Under the pieces are notes generated by a model. It had not been told where the DNA came from. It did no database searches and saw nothing but the letters and a program-made list of their open reading frames with translations. Positions 37,252 to 46,397 of a DNA stretch of 64,000 nucleotides are shown piece after piece (positions within the stretch are counted from its first letter, which is position 1; each line of letters starts with the position of its first letter). The position numbers and the translations under genes were made by a program. Origin of the DNA: Marinitoga sp. 1197 (lineage in GTDB: Bacteria; Thermotogota; Thermotogae; Petrotogales; Petrotogaceae); assembly GCF_001021165.1 (NCBI RefSeq), contig NZ_AZAY01000025.1, forward strand, positions 1 to 64,000, in the 5' to 3' direction.

Positions 37252-37632
37252 TTACTTTTTATTTTCTTCTTTGTTGGATTTAGATAAAATAGCAACTATT
37301 GAACTTTTAGTAATATCTAACTCTGTTTTATCAGCAGTTCTAATTCTTACAAAATCATTATTAATATTCACTATTTTTCCTATAATTCCTGATTGGGTTA
37401 GGATTTTATCATCCTTTTTTAATTTTGAGAGCATATCTCTATGCTTTTTTTCCTGCCTTTTTTGTGGCATTATTATTAAAAAATACATTAAACCAAAAAT
37501 TAATACAAACGGAAATAATATTCCAAAAATACCACCTGAAGCTGTTGTGGCAGCGCTCCCTGTAGTAGTTTGAGGAGCAGCCGCTTCAGGTGGACCAAAA
37601 AATAAAAAATTTGTTATACTATAAAAATTCAT
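37252..37632 (-). CDS. yajC: preprotein translocase accessory subunit YajC
   Basis: 126-residue YajC with an extra Ala/Thr/Gly-rich stretch of about 30 residues before the single membrane helix (FGILFPFVLIFGLMYFLIIMP). The soluble domain KRQEKKHRDML, GIIGKIVNI and IRTADKTELDITKSSIVAIL is standard. It heads the yajC-secD-secF operon and starts after GGAGGTG. Confidence 0.94.
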   Translation of the reverse strand: MNFYSITNFLFFGPPEAAAPQTTTGSAATTASGGIFGILFPFVLIFGLMYFLIIMPQKRQEKKHRDMLSKLKKDDKILTQSGIIGKIVNINNDFVRIRTADKTELDITKSSIVAILSKSNKEENKK

Positions 37633-37704
37633 AATAACTTCACCTCCGAATAAAATTTTTCTTAGAATATTATAACACAGATTCGTGATTTATGGAAATT
37701 TTTA

Positions 37705-37713
37705 TGATATAAT
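37705..37713 (+). promoter_or_regulatory. extended -10 promoter of the ZapB-like operon
   Basis: TGATATAAT 64 nt before the first gene. It can drive zapB-like, zapA-like, murI and the genes behind them, all closely packed. Confidence 0.5.
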
Positions 37714-37776
37714 AAAGAGGGAAATTTAATATTTTTGTGGAAAAAAATATTGAATAACGATCAAGGGGGTATGAAT

Positions 37777-38115
37777 ATGGAACTTTTAAAAGAACTTGAA
37801 AACATTATAAACAATTTAACTGAGAAGTACAACAGACTCAAAGAAGAAAAAGAGGCTTTAAAAAAAGAAAATGAAGAATTATACGCTGAATATGAAAATC
37901 TTTCAAGAGAAAGAGATGCATTAAAAAACCAACTTGAAGAATTAAAGAAAAACGAAGAAGATATGGAAAAATATATCAAGGATATCAATTATAAATTAAA
38001 AGAAATCCTTGGCGAAGACAATTCTTCTGAAGGAAATTTATTTGAAACTCAAGAAGAATCTATTAGTAATGAATCTGTTACTGAAACATATTCGCAAGAA
38101 GAATCTAAATGGTGA
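37777..38115 (+). CDS. coiled-coil protein, ZapB-like
   Basis: 112 residues. About residues 1-75 form one continuous heptad-repeat coiled-coil (ELENIINNLTEKYNRLKEE, ENEELYAEYENLSRERD) followed by an acidic Ser/Glu tail. The layout resembles ZapB, a FtsZ-ring accessory coiled-coil, and the next gene looks like ZapA, its partner. The ATG at 37777 lies 7 nt after GGGGG; the ATG at 37771 is too close. ZapB identity rests on form and context only. Confidence 0.6.
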   Translation: MELLKELENIINNLTEKYNRLKEEKEALKKENEELYAEYENLSRERDALKNQLEELKKNEEDMEKYIKDINYKLKEILGEDNSSEGNLFETQEESISNESVTETYSQEESKW

Positions 38116-38135
38116 TTTTCAGGTGGTGAAGTTTT

Positions 38136-38405
38136 ATGGGAGACAAAGGACAAAAACATATATATTTTGATTTAATGGGAAAAAAATACGATTTTATTAC
38201 AGATGAACCTGAAGAAATTGTAAATGAAATTTTAGAAAACATAAAAAAGAATGTTGAAGATATATATTCTAAAATGAACAATCCTGATCTTGTTCATATC
38301 CTGTTGTTTTTATTATTAAATGAAAATCTGGAAAAATTAGAATTAAAAAACGGATTAAAAGATTTAATAGATAAAGTCTCTTTTGTCTCCCGTAATAAAG
38401 TGTAG
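38136..38405 (+). CDS. ZapA-like cell division protein
   Basis: 89 residues with the ZapA pattern: a short beta hairpin (HIYFDLMGKKYDFITDEPEEI) then helices (ILENIKKNVEDIYSKM, LVHILLFLLLNENLEKLELKN). ZapA tetramers cross-link FtsZ filaments. It is 20 nt after the ZapB-like gene and 18 nt before murI, a division and wall context. Confidence is moderate since the family is weakly conserved. Confidence 0.65.
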   Translation: MGDKGQKHIYFDLMGKKYDFITDEPEEIVNEILENIKKNVEDIYSKMNNPDLVHILLFLLLNENLEKLELKNGLKDLIDKVSFVSRNKV

Positions 38406-38423
38406 TTTGGTGGTGTGTAAATT

Positions 38424-39200
38424 ATGAAAATAGGTTTTTTCGATTCAGGTATAGGTGGATTAACCGTATTGAAAAAGGTGGTCAAGACCTTTAAAGGCCA
38501 CCAGTATTTTTATTTTGGTGATACCATGAATGTACCTTATGGTTCGAAACCAATAAAAAAAATTATATCAATTTTGAAAAGTCTATTCCGATTTTACGAT
38601 GAGCTCGGAATAGACATTGTTGCTGCTGCATGTAATACCTCTGATTCAATAATTTTAAGAAATTATATAGATATGTCTGTTTATAAATTCAAATATATCA
38701 GTATATTGGAAAATGCTGTTCAACAGGTAAATGCAAACGAAAGGGTTTTGCTATTGGCTACCGAAAATACCGTTAAAACAGGAACTTATAGAGAGCTTTT
38801 AGCTTCTAAAAGAGTGAAATTAAGTGAAATAGCCTGTCCTTTATTTGTACCGTTGATTGAAGAAGGAATATGGCACGGACCAATAGCAGAATCAATTGTA
38901 AACTTTTATTTGAGAAAACAAAAAAAATATGACAAAATTATTCTGGGTTGCACTCATTATCCGATTTTGGAAAAACATATAAAAAAAGCGGTAAAAGGTG
39001 AGATAGTAGACCCTGCTAACGGAATTGTGGATTCATTAAAAAATTATATACCAATTAATGAATCATCTCCAGAAATTACTTTTTTTGTTTCAGGTAATTT
39101 ACCCAAATTCATATATAATTCAGAAAGAATTTTACATAAGAATTATAAAGTTAAATATTTATCTCTTGCTTTTGATGAAAGTGAAGTGGTTTTATGGTGA
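38424..39200 (+). CDS. murI: glutamate racemase
   Basis: Makes D-glutamate for peptidoglycan. MKIGFFDSGIGGLTVLKKV begins the enzyme, and the two catalytic cysteines are in AAACNTSDS (near 72) and ILGCTHYPILE (near 177). 258 residues, normal length. It overlaps rapZ by 7 nt. Confidence 0.96.
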   Translation: MKIGFFDSGIGGLTVLKKVVKTFKGHQYFYFGDTMNVPYGSKPIKKIISILKSLFRFYDELGIDIVAAACNTSDSIILRNYIDMSVYKFKYISILENAVQQVNANERVLLLATENTVKTGTYRELLASKRVKLSEIACPLFVPLIEEGIWHGPIAESIVNFYLRKQKKYDKIILGCTHYPILEKHIKKAVKGEIVDPANGIVDSLKNYIPINESSPEITFFVSGNLPKFIYNSERILHKNYKVKYLSLAFDESEVVLW

Positions 39201-40066
39201 AGAAAAGAAAAATTTTACTAATTACGGGATTATCTGGAGCTGGAAAAACAACAATATTAAAGATTTTAGAAGATATTAACTTTTATACTATAGATAATAT
39301 TCCACCGCATTTAATTAAAGAATTTCTAATTATGATTTTAAAAAGTTCAGATATAGAAAATATTGCTTTTGTTAGTGATATTAGATGGAAAGATCCGAAG
39401 AGATTAAAAGATGAAATAATAAAGATTAGAAAGACATTTAAAAAAGGAGATAATGATTTTAAAGTTATATTTTTAGATTCTTCTGTAGAAACTATAAAGA
39501 TTAGATTTATGAAATCAAGACGTTCCCATCCTTTACAAAACGAAAATAATTCTTTGGAAAAAGCTATAGATAAAGAAGTTGAATTAATGACACCTATAAA
39601 GGAAATTTCAGATATTATTATAGATACTACAAATCTCGAACCTTTAAAATTCAGAGAAAAAATTTTTGAAATTTTAGAAGAAAATAAAGAAAATAACACA
39701 AAAATAAAAATAATTAGTTTTGGGTTTAAATATTCTGTTCCAAACGATTTAGATTATTTGTTTGATGTAAGGTTTTTACCCAATCCTTATTATATAAAAG
39801 AATTATTTATTCAAACTGGAAAAGATAAAGATATTATAAACTATTTAGAGCATTTTGGAGAATCAAAGGATACCGTAAAATCCATCTTTGAGTTGATATT
39901 AAAAATTCAAAAATGGTATTCATCAACAGGTAGAGTTTCTATTAACATTGGAATAGGGTGTACAGGTGGTCGTCATAGATCTGTTTATGTAGCAGAAAAG
40001 ATTTATGCTTTGCTAAAAGATAATAATCTAAATGTATCTATTTTTCATAGAGATATTGACAGGTGA
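39194..40066 (+). CDS. rapZ: RapZ/YvcJ nucleotide-binding protein
   Basis: 290-residue P-loop protein that in E. coli adapts RNase E to GlmZ sRNA and in Bacillus is YvcJ. The N-terminal Walker A is ITGLSGAGKTTIL, followed by FYTIDNIPPHLI. The C-terminal domain carries RVSINIGIGCTGGRHRSVY, the family hallmark. The start overlaps murI by 7 nt and the stop overlaps the whiA leader. The usual rapZ-yvcK-whiA trio lacks yvcK here. Confidence 0.95.
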   Translation: MVKKRKILLITGLSGAGKTTILKILEDINFYTIDNIPPHLIKEFLIMILKSSDIENIAFVSDIRWKDPKRLKDEIIKIRKTFKKGDNDFKVIFLDSSVETIKIRFMKSRRSHPLQNENNSLEKAIDKEVELMTPIKEISDIIIDTTNLEPLKFREKIFEILEENKENNTKIKIISFGFKYSVPNDLDYLFDVRFLPNPYYIKELFIQTGKDKDIINYLEHFGESKDTVKSIFELILKIQKWYSSTGRVSINIGIGCTGGRHRSVYVAEKIYALLKDNNLNVSIFHRDIDR

Positions 40067-40071
40067 TAGAA

Positions 40072-40992
40072 ATGTCAGTTTTTTCAGAAAATGTTAAATT
40101 AGAATTGGTCAATACAAAAATTGATTACCCTGAAGTAGAATTATTTGGTTTTATAAAAGGAAAGGGAAATTTTGTTATAAATGGAGATCAACGTTTTTTA
40201 AAATTATCTGTTTCATCAATGAATACTCTGAAAAGAGTATATAAGATTTCTAAAGAATTATTTGAGGAATGGATAACAACTTATATAAAAATTGAAAAAA
40301 GATTAAAATTAGGGAGAATGGGAGAACTTTATTTTAATTTAATGCATGCAAAAATAGTTTTTGAAGAAAAAAATATAGATATTTTTTCTGATGATATTCC
40401 GAAATATATTTATAATGACCCATATTTATTTGGTATTTTTATGCGAGGTTTGTTTTTGAGTTGTGGGTCGGTTTCAATTACCAAAAATTACCATTTTGAA
40501 ATTTTTTCTGATTTTACTGATTTTTTTGCGCAAAAAATAATAAAAAATTTACATAATCTTATAGGAATTAAAGCCAATTATATAACAAAAAATAATAAAA
40601 TAAAAATATACATAAAATCATCTAGAGATATTCTAAATGTGCTTGAATTAATAGGAGCACATGATTCTGTGGAAAAAATATCGAATATTATAAAAGTTCG
40701 CGAATTGAAAAGTAATGTGTCGCGGACGTTTAATTTTATTTCTGCAAATGCAACTAAAACTGCAGAAAGTGCTTCGAAACAAATTGAAAGTATTAATATT
40801 CTTTTAGAAAATGGATTGTTTGATGAGTTGCCAGATGAATTAAAACAAATAGCATTGTATAGATTGGAAAATGAAAGTGATAGTTTAAGCGAAATGGCTG
40901 AATCATTGAATATATCAAAATCTTCGTTATATTATAAAATAAAAAAATTGGAAAAATTAGCTAATAATATAAAAAGAGGTGGATATTTATGA
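40072..40992 (+). CDS. whiA: DNA-binding protein WhiA
   Basis: 306-residue protein with a degenerate LAGLIDADG-like N-terminal half (FGIFMRGLFLSCGSVSITKNYH is the WhiA form) and a C-terminal helix-turn-helix (SLSEMAESLNISKSSLYYKIKKL). Widespread in bacteria, with roles in division and chromosome control. The ATG at 40072 follows AGGTGAT; a GTG 9 nt upstream coincides with the Shine-Dalgarno. It overlaps nrdR by 4 nt. Confidence 0.93.
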   Translation: MSVFSENVKLELVNTKIDYPEVELFGFIKGKGNFVINGDQRFLKLSVSSMNTLKRVYKISKELFEEWITTYIKIEKRLKLGRMGELYFNLMHAKIVFEEKNIDIFSDDIPKYIYNDPYLFGIFMRGLFLSCGSVSITKNYHFEIFSDFTDFFAQKIIKNLHNLIGIKANYITKNNKIKIYIKSSRDILNVLELIGAHDSVEKISNIIKVRELKSNVSRTFNFISANATKTAESASKQIESINILLENGLFDELPDELKQIALYRLENESDSLSEMAESLNISKSSLYYKIKKLEKLANNIKRGGYL

Positions 40993-41447
40993 AATGTCCA
41001 TATTGCGGACACGATGAAACGAGAGTATTGGATTCAAGAACAATTGCTGAAGGTACTGTGACTCGAAGAAGACGGGAATGTTTGAAATGTGGTAGTAGAT
41101 TTACAACATATGAAAGATATGAAATGCATAAAATTTTTGTTATTAAAAAAAATGGACAAAGAGAAATATTCGACAGGCAAAAAGTATTAAATGGAGTAAT
41201 TAAAGCCTGCCATAAAAGAGCTATAAGTTATGAGCAAATTGAAAATCTGGTTGCAGAAATTGAAGAGATTGTGAGAAAAATGGGAACTTCAGAAATAGAA
41301 AGCAGAAAAATAGGTGATATAATTATGAATAAATTAAAAGAGCTTGATCATGTTGCCTATGTTAGATTTGCTTCAGTATATAAAGAATTCGGAGATTTAA
41401 ACCATTTTATAAAAATAATAAATGATTTAAAGAAAAAAGAAAATTAA
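40989..41447 (+). CDS. nrdR: transcriptional repressor NrdR
   Basis: 152-residue regulator of ribonucleotide reductase genes. An N-terminal zinc ribbon (CPYCGHDETRVLDSR, CLKCGSRFTTYER) precedes an ATP-cone (VIKKNGQREIFDRQKVLNG) that senses dATP. No NrdR box or nrd gene was seen in the window. It overlaps whiA by 4 nt and is 13 nt from greA. Confidence 0.97.
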   Translation: MKCPYCGHDETRVLDSRTIAEGTVTRRRRECLKCGSRFTTYERYEMHKIFVIKKNGQREIFDRQKVLNGVIKACHKRAISYEQIENLVAEIEEIVRKMGTSEIESRKIGDIIMNKLKELDHVAYVRFASVYKEFGDLNHFIKIINDLKKKEN

Positions 41448-41460
41448 GGAGGTTTAAAAT

Positions 41461-41961
41461 ATGGTACCAGGTGAAAAGATACAACTTACAAAAGAAGGTT
41501 ATGAAAATTTAATAAAAGAAAAAGAAGCGTTAAAGAAAAAATTAATGACTGAAATTGCTGAAAGAATAAAAGAGGCAAGAGAATTAGGTGATTTATCTGA
41601 AAATAGTGAATATGAAGAAGCAAAAAATGAACAGGGAAAGATTGATTCAAGAATAAAAGAAATTGATTATATATTGGAAAATGCAGAGGTTATTGATGAA
41701 TCTGAAAGCAATAATGAGGAAGTTAATTTAGGGAATACAGTTATTGTTAAAGATTTAAAAAAGAATATAGAAGAAACCTATAAGATAGTTAATTCACAGG
41801 AAGCTGACATATTTTCCAATCCTAAAAAGATTAGTTCAGAATCTCCATTAGGAAAAGCTTTATTAAAGAAAAGAATTGGTGATAAAATAAAGTTTAAAAC
41901 ACCATCAAATAAAGAAAGAGAACTTGAAATATTAGCTATATTAAAATATGGAGGTGCTTGA
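41461..41961 (+). CDS. greA: transcription elongation factor GreA
   Basis: 166-residue GreA that rescues stalled RNA polymerase by transcript cleavage. The coiled-coil finger ([39 protein letters not shown]) has the catalytic Asp-Glu pair in [13 protein letters not shown], and the FKBP-like C-terminus contains [26 protein letters not shown] precedes the start. The stop is 1 nt before the lysS start. Confidence 0.96.
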   Translation: MVPGEKIQLTKEGYENLIKEKEALKKKLMTEIAERIKEARELGDLSENSEYEEAKNEQGKIDSRIKEIDYILENAEVIDESESNNEEVNLGNTVIVKDLKKNIEETYKIVNSQEADIFSNPKKISSESPLGKALLKKRIGDKIKFKTPSNKERELEILAILKYGGA

Positions 41962-41962
41962 T

Positions 41963-43462
41963 TTGAGCGATTTAAGAGAGCAAAGATTAAAGTTGATAGA
42001 AGAAATTAGAAAAGAAGGAAGGAATCCATATCCTTACAAATTTGAAAAGGATATGAAAGTTGAAGAAATAAAAGAAAAATACAACAATATTTCTGATGGG
42101 GAATTATTAGAAAATGAAATATTTAAGTTTGCTGGTAGAGTGATGTCAATTAGAAAGCATGGAAAATCTGCCTTTATAGTAATAAAAGATGATACAGGAA
42201 GAATACAAGCATATATAAGAAAGGATAAAGTTGCTGACGGAAAATTCGACGAATTCAAAAAATATATGGATATTGGAGATTGGATTGGAATAGAAGGATT
42301 TCCTTTTAAGACGCATACAGGAGAATTAACTTTATTAATATTGGATTTTGAAATTTTGTCAAAAGCATTGAGACCATTACCTGAAAAATGGCATGGACTA
42401 AAAGATAAAGAAGTTAAATACAGACAGAGATATGTTGATATGATAGCCAATGATGAGAGTTTAAAAACATTTGTAACAAGATTTAAAGCTATTAGATATA
42501 TCAGGGAATTTTTATCTTCAAAGGGATTTATAGAGGTAGAAACACCAACATTGCATCCTATTTTAGGTGGTGCAAATGCAAGACCATTTGTAACACATTT
42601 AAATGTTTATGATGTTGATATGTATTTGAGGATAGCTCCCGAACTATATTTAAAAAGGCTTGTTGTTGGTGGAATGGAAAAAATATTTGAAATTGGTAAG
42701 AATTTTAGAAATGAAGGTGTTTCTTATAAACATAATCCTGAATTTACGATGATGGAATTATACCAAGCATATGCTGATTATAATGATATGATGAAAATTA
42801 CAGAAGAAGTTTTATCATATGTTGTAGAAAAAATACATGGTACAACAAAAATTAATTATCAAGGAGTAGAAATTGATTTCAAACCACCTTTTAAAAGAGT
42901 AAAGATGAGAGATTTTATAAAAGAACATCTTGGGGTTGATATTTTAGAGGATTCAGATGAAAGAATGATAGAAGTTTTAAAAGAAAATGGGGTTGATATT
43001 CAGGTAGAAGATAAAGGGCATTATATAGATGAATTGTGGTCGTTAGTTGAAAACAAAATAGTTCAACCAACATTTGTCTTGGAACATCCTGTTGAAATAT
43101 CACCATTGGCTAAACGCCATAGAGAAGATCCAAGAGTTACAGAACGATTTGAATTAATCATATATGGCAGAGAATTAGCAAATGCATTTAGTGAATTAAA
43201 TGACCCTGTAGATCAATTACAGAGATTCAAAAAGCAAGTGGAATTAAAAGAAAAAGGTGATGATGAAGCTCAGATGATGGATCTTGATTTTGTTAGAGCT
43301 TTAGAATATGGGTTGCCACCAACAGGTGGTCTCGGAATTGGTATAGATAGATTTGTTATGTTCCTTACTAATGCAGAAACAATAAGGGATGTTATAGCTT
43401 ATCCAATAGTAAAGCCAATGAAATTTGAAGATGAAGAGAAATTAATTGAAAATGATGAATAA
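41963..43462 (+). CDS. lysS: lysyl-tRNA synthetase (class II)
   Basis: 499 residues. OB-fold anticodon domain ([21 protein letters not shown]) and class II motifs: [21 protein letters not shown], motif 2 [23 protein letters not shown], and motif 3 [20 protein letters not shown]. The TTG at 41963 is 7 nt after GGAGGT; an in-frame ATG 15 nt upstream overlaps greA and sits on the Shine-Dalgarno itself. The conserved block begins only after this point. Confidence 0.96.
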   Translation: MSDLREQRLKLIEEIRKEGRNPYPYKFEKDMKVEEIKEKYNNISDGELLENEIFKFAGRVMSIRKHGKSAFIVIKDDTGRIQAYIRKDKVADGKFDEFKKYMDIGDWIGIEGFPFKTHTGELTLLILDFEILSKALRPLPEKWHGLKDKEVKYRQRYVDMIANDESLKTFVTRFKAIRYIREFLSSKGFIEVETPTLHPILGGANARPFVTHLNVYDVDMYLRIAPELYLKRLVVGGMEKIFEIGKNFRNEGVSYKHNPEFTMMELYQAYADYNDMMKITEEVLSYVVEKIHGTTKINYQGVEIDFKPPFKRVKMRDFIKEHLGVDILEDSDERMIEVLKENGVDIQVEDKGHYIDELWSLVENKIVQPTFVLEHPVEISPLAKRHREDPRVTERFELIIYGRELANAFSELNDPVDQLQRFKKQVELKEKGDDEAQMMDLDFVRALEYGLPPTGGLGIGIDRFVMFLTNAETIRDVIAYPIVKPMKFEDEEKLIENDE

Positions 43463-43560
43463 AATTAACCTTATTTAAATATTAAATTCATCTTTATGTA
43501 TATAATATATAAGGTACATTAAATATAATAAATAATAAAATATATAGGAGGCTGATTAAA

Positions 43561-43755
43561 ATGGCTAGAGTTTGTGAAGTGTGTGGAAAAAGACCAACAG
43601 CAGGCAATAGCGTTGCTCATTCTAAAGTAACAACAAGAAGATGGTGGAAACCAAATATTCAAAAAGTTAAGGTTGTTTTAGAAGATGGAACAATAAAAAG
43701 AATGAATGTTTGTACGAGCTGTTTAAAAGCTGGAAAAGTAAAGAGAGCAATATAA
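43561..43755 (+). CDS. rpmB: 50S ribosomal protein L28
   Basis: 64 residues. It has the zinc-ribbon form: CEVCGKRP near the N-terminus and CTSCLKAGKV near the end, with SVAHSKVTTRRWWKPN between. AGGAGG precedes it. It is 98 nt from lysS and has its own strong terminator. Confidence 0.97.
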   Translation: MARVCEVCGKRPTAGNSVAHSKVTTRRWWKPNIQKVKVVLEDGTIKRMNVCTSCLKAGKVKRAI

Positions 43756-43793
43756 TAATAAAGTCTCGCAAATTGCGAGACTTTATTATTATA
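43751..43793. terminator. bidirectional terminator after rpmB
   Basis: A perfect palindrome of about 20 bp per arm centred at 43772, with core AAGTCTCGCAA / TTGCGAGACTT and TAATAATA flanks. It includes the rpmB stop. Confidence 0.9.
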
Positions 43794-43834
43794 TCCCTAA
43801 AATTGATTTTGTTAGAAATATTTTACCAGTGTTT

Positions 43835-43865
43835 AACCAGCTTACTATTAGTAAGCTGGTTTTGT
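43835..43865 (+). terminator. second hairpin between rpmB and dnaE
   Basis: Stem AACCAGCTTAC / GTAAGCTGGTT with loop TATTA, followed by TTGTGTTATAATAG, where TATAAT could be the dnaE -10. A back-up terminator or an element in front of the dnaE promoter. Confidence 0.5.
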
Positions 43866-44011
43866 GTTATAATAGCATTGAAAGCGGTTAGAAAAATCAT
43901 ATAAATTGAATTATAAAAGAATTGGAATGTGTAAAATATTAACAAATATTACTAAAGAAAATTTTAATATTTATTTTTTATATGGAGTATGCATTTAATG
44001 AGGTGATTATT

Positions 44012-46294
44012 TTGAAAATATTAGGTCCTGTTGTAACCTCTAAAACAATTGGACAATCTTATATTCAAATAAGAGATTTGGTTCCACTGGCAAAAAAATA
44101 TAATTATTCATCTATTGCAATATTAGAAAACCATCCAAAATCGTGGATAGATTTCATACATACATGCAATTTGTATAAGATAAAGCCTATAATATTTTTT
44201 GAATATAAAAACAATGTTGCATTACTTAAAAATACAGAAGATCTTAAAAAAGCTATAAGAATATATAATGGAATGAAAGATAATTTATATTTTTTTTCCA
44301 GTAAAAAAATTTTAAGAAAAATAGTATATCCAACGAAAAGATTTTCAGAATTAATAAATAATCTTAATGGTGATTATATAAGGAAAAATTACAGTATTGA
44401 AAATTATATTGATAAGAAATTATATAATTATATTTTAAGTATAGATACTAATTATGATATTTCCAAATTTTTTGTTGACATTCCTAATATGGGTGGATTT
44501 AAAAAGTTATATGAAAGTATTCTACCAATAATAAAAAAAATACCGGAAAGTTATATGGATAGATTGAAATATGAATTAGAAATTATCAGAAAACTAAATG
44601 TTTCAGATTATATATTAACTGTAAAAAAGATAATTGATATTGCTAAAGAATCTAAAATATTAATAGGACCCGGAAGAGGTTCAGCCGTAGGTTCTTTAAT
44701 TGTTTATATGCTTGGTATAACATTAATAGATCCGGTAAAATACAATCTTTATTTTGAAAGATTTTTAAACGAATCAAGACAGGAATTACCCGATATTGAT
44801 GTTGATATTGAGTCAGAAAAAAGAGACGTTCTTATTGAAAATTTGGCGAAAGAATTTAAAGTTGCTCAGGTTAGAACTTATGTAAGAATGAAAAGTAAAA
44901 GTGTTTTTAAAAAAGTCAAAAGTATTTTGGGAATAGATTATTCAAATAAATTTACAAAAAAAATAAGAGATAAAGAAAATATGAAATTATATAATAAACC
45001 GGAAATAAAAGATTTTTATACATTATCTTTTTATCTTGAAGGAATTGAAACAGCTGAATCCGTACATGCTGCGGGTGTAATTTTGTCAGATAAAAACATC
45101 GAAGATATCATACCACTTGATTTTTCAAGAAACATTCCTGCAACATTATGGGAGATGGACGAACTAAAGTTAATTGGTATAGAAAAATTTGACCTATTAT
45201 CTTTAGATACGCTATCTTTATTAAAAAAATTCAACTTTCATTATTCTAAAGATAAATTTTTCAATTTATCCAATAAAAACGTATATAGTATGATATCAAG
45301 AGGTTTAACAGAAGGAATTTTTCAACTTGAATCGAATCTGGCAAAAAAATTAACCAGAAAATTAAGACCTAAAAATTTTAATGAATTATATATATTATTG
45401 GCATTAAATAGACCAGGTCCTCTGAATTCAGGAATGTTTGATGAGTATTTAGAAGGAAGTTCGAAAGAGTATTTAAAAAAGATGCTACCGGAAACAAAAG
45501 GGGTTATTATATTTCAAGAACAGGTAATGTATCTGGCACAAAAATTAGGCGGATTGGCAGCACATGAATCTGATAATTTTAGAAAAGCTATTGCCAAAAA
45601 GGATATTAAAAAAGTTACAGCATTAAAAGAAAAATTTATTTCGAATGCAGCAAAAAAAATTGGAGAAAAGGAAGCAAAAGAATTATATAAAAAAATAGAA
45701 ATTTTTGCTCAATATGCTTTTAATAAATCTCATAGTGTAGCATATTCGCATTTGAGTTATTGGATTGCTGAAATAAAAAGTTTATATCCCGAAAGGTTTT
45801 ATCTTGAATATATAAAGTATAAAGGATTTTCTTTTGATTTGTATAATGAAATAAAACTTATGAACATTAATTTATTACTACCTGATATAAATTTTCCATC
45901 AGGAAAAATTAAAAAAAGTGTTGTTATACTTCCTTTGAGAACTATAAAAGGTGTTGGTGAGTTTGTGGAGAAAAAAATTTTTGATGATGTTAATAAGAAT
46001 GGAAACTATATATCCTTTGAAGACTTTATAAAAAGAACTAAAAATATAGGAATTACACGAAATATTATAGAACAGATGATTAAAGGAGGAGCGTTTAATA
46101 ATATTGATAAAAATAGAAGAAAATTATTAAGGAAAATTTCTGAAATAGAAATGTATGCTAGCGATTCATCACAAAAAATTCTTTCCAGTGTTTTTGGGGA
46201 AAATTTACGAAAAAAAGATAAAAATATAGTAACTTCCAGAAATGATATAATTGCATTCGAAAAAGATGCGTTCGGTTTTGCAATTTCCACTTGA
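44012..46294 (+). CDS. dnaE: DNA polymerase III alpha subunit DnaE, short form
   Basis: C-family polymerase of 760 residues, compared with about 840 in T. maritima DnaE and 1,100 or more in most bacteria. The palm carries GPGRGSAVGSL, and the catalytic aspartates are in ELPDIDVDI; fingers motifs QEQVMYLAQKLGG and FNKSHSVAYSHLSYW are present. The N-terminal region lacks the PHP histidines (HLHVHT is replaced by VVTSKTIGQ), and the sequence stops after FGFAIS, so the C-terminal OB and tau-binding parts are missing. The TTG at 44012 follows GAGGTGATTATT; an in-frame ATG at 43982 lacks a Shine-Dalgarno. PolC is likely the main replicase. Confidence 0.9.
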   Translation: MKILGPVVTSKTIGQSYIQIRDLVPLAKKYNYSSIAILENHPKSWIDFIHTCNLYKIKPIIFFEYKNNVALLKNTEDLKKAIRIYNGMKDNLYFFSSKKILRKIVYPTKRFSELINNLNGDYIRKNYSIENYIDKKLYNYILSIDTNYDISKFFVDIPNMGGFKKLYESILPIIKKIPESYMDRLKYELEIIRKLNVSDYILTVKKIIDIAKESKILIGPGRGSAVGSLIVYMLGITLIDPVKYNLYFERFLNESRQELPDIDVDIESEKRDVLIENLAKEFKVAQVRTYVRMKSKSVFKKVKSILGIDYSNKFTKKIRDKENMKLYNKPEIKDFYTLSFYLEGIETAESVHAAGVILSDKNIEDIIPLDFSRNIPATLWEMDELKLIGIEKFDLLSLDTLSLLKKFNFHYSKDKFFNLSNKNVYSMISRGLTEGIFQLESNLAKKLTRKLRPKNFNELYILLALNRPGPLNSGMFDEYLEGSSKEYLKKMLPETKGVIIFQEQVMYLAQKLGGLAAHESDNFRKAIAKKDIKKVTALKEKFISNAAKKIGEKEAKELYKKIEIFAQYAFNKSHSVAYSHLSYWIAEIKSLYPERFYLEYIKYKGFSFDLYNEIKLMNINLLLPDINFPSGKIKKSVVILPLRTIKGVGEFVEKKIFDDVNKNGNYISFEDFIKRTKNIGITRNIIEQMIKGGAFNNIDKNRRKLLRKISEIEMYASDSSQKILSSVFGENLRKKDKNIVTSRNDIIAFEKDAFGFAIST

Positions 46295-46319
46295 TTTTAT
46301 AAAAAAAATGTGATATAAT
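46291..46319 (+). promoter_or_regulatory. promoter of rimP-nusA
   Basis: TTGATT, 17-nt spacer, TATAAT with TG extension (TGATATAAT). It overlaps the 3' end of dnaE. The leader it creates contains the hairpin at 46346-46366. Confidence 0.7.
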
Positions 46320-46345
46320 CGCATTGAAATAAATTATTTAAGATG

Positions 46346-46376
46346 TTCGAGGGCTTCGCCCTCGAACTCTCTTTTA
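46346..46376 (+). promoter_or_regulatory. hairpin in rimP-nusA leader, possible attenuator
   Basis: Perfect 9-bp stem TTCGAGGGC / GCCCTCGAA with loop TTC, followed by CTCTCTTTTATT. It starts about 20 nt after the predicted transcription start and ends before the Shine-Dalgarno AAGGAGGTG. It could also be the terminator for dnaE. Confidence 0.5.
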
Positions 46377-46397
46377 TTAATAAGGAGGTGTATTATT

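Noticed and set aside
43710-43904. 64-codon open frame after rpmB
   Set aside because: It begins inside rpmB in another frame and reads through two terminator hairpins.
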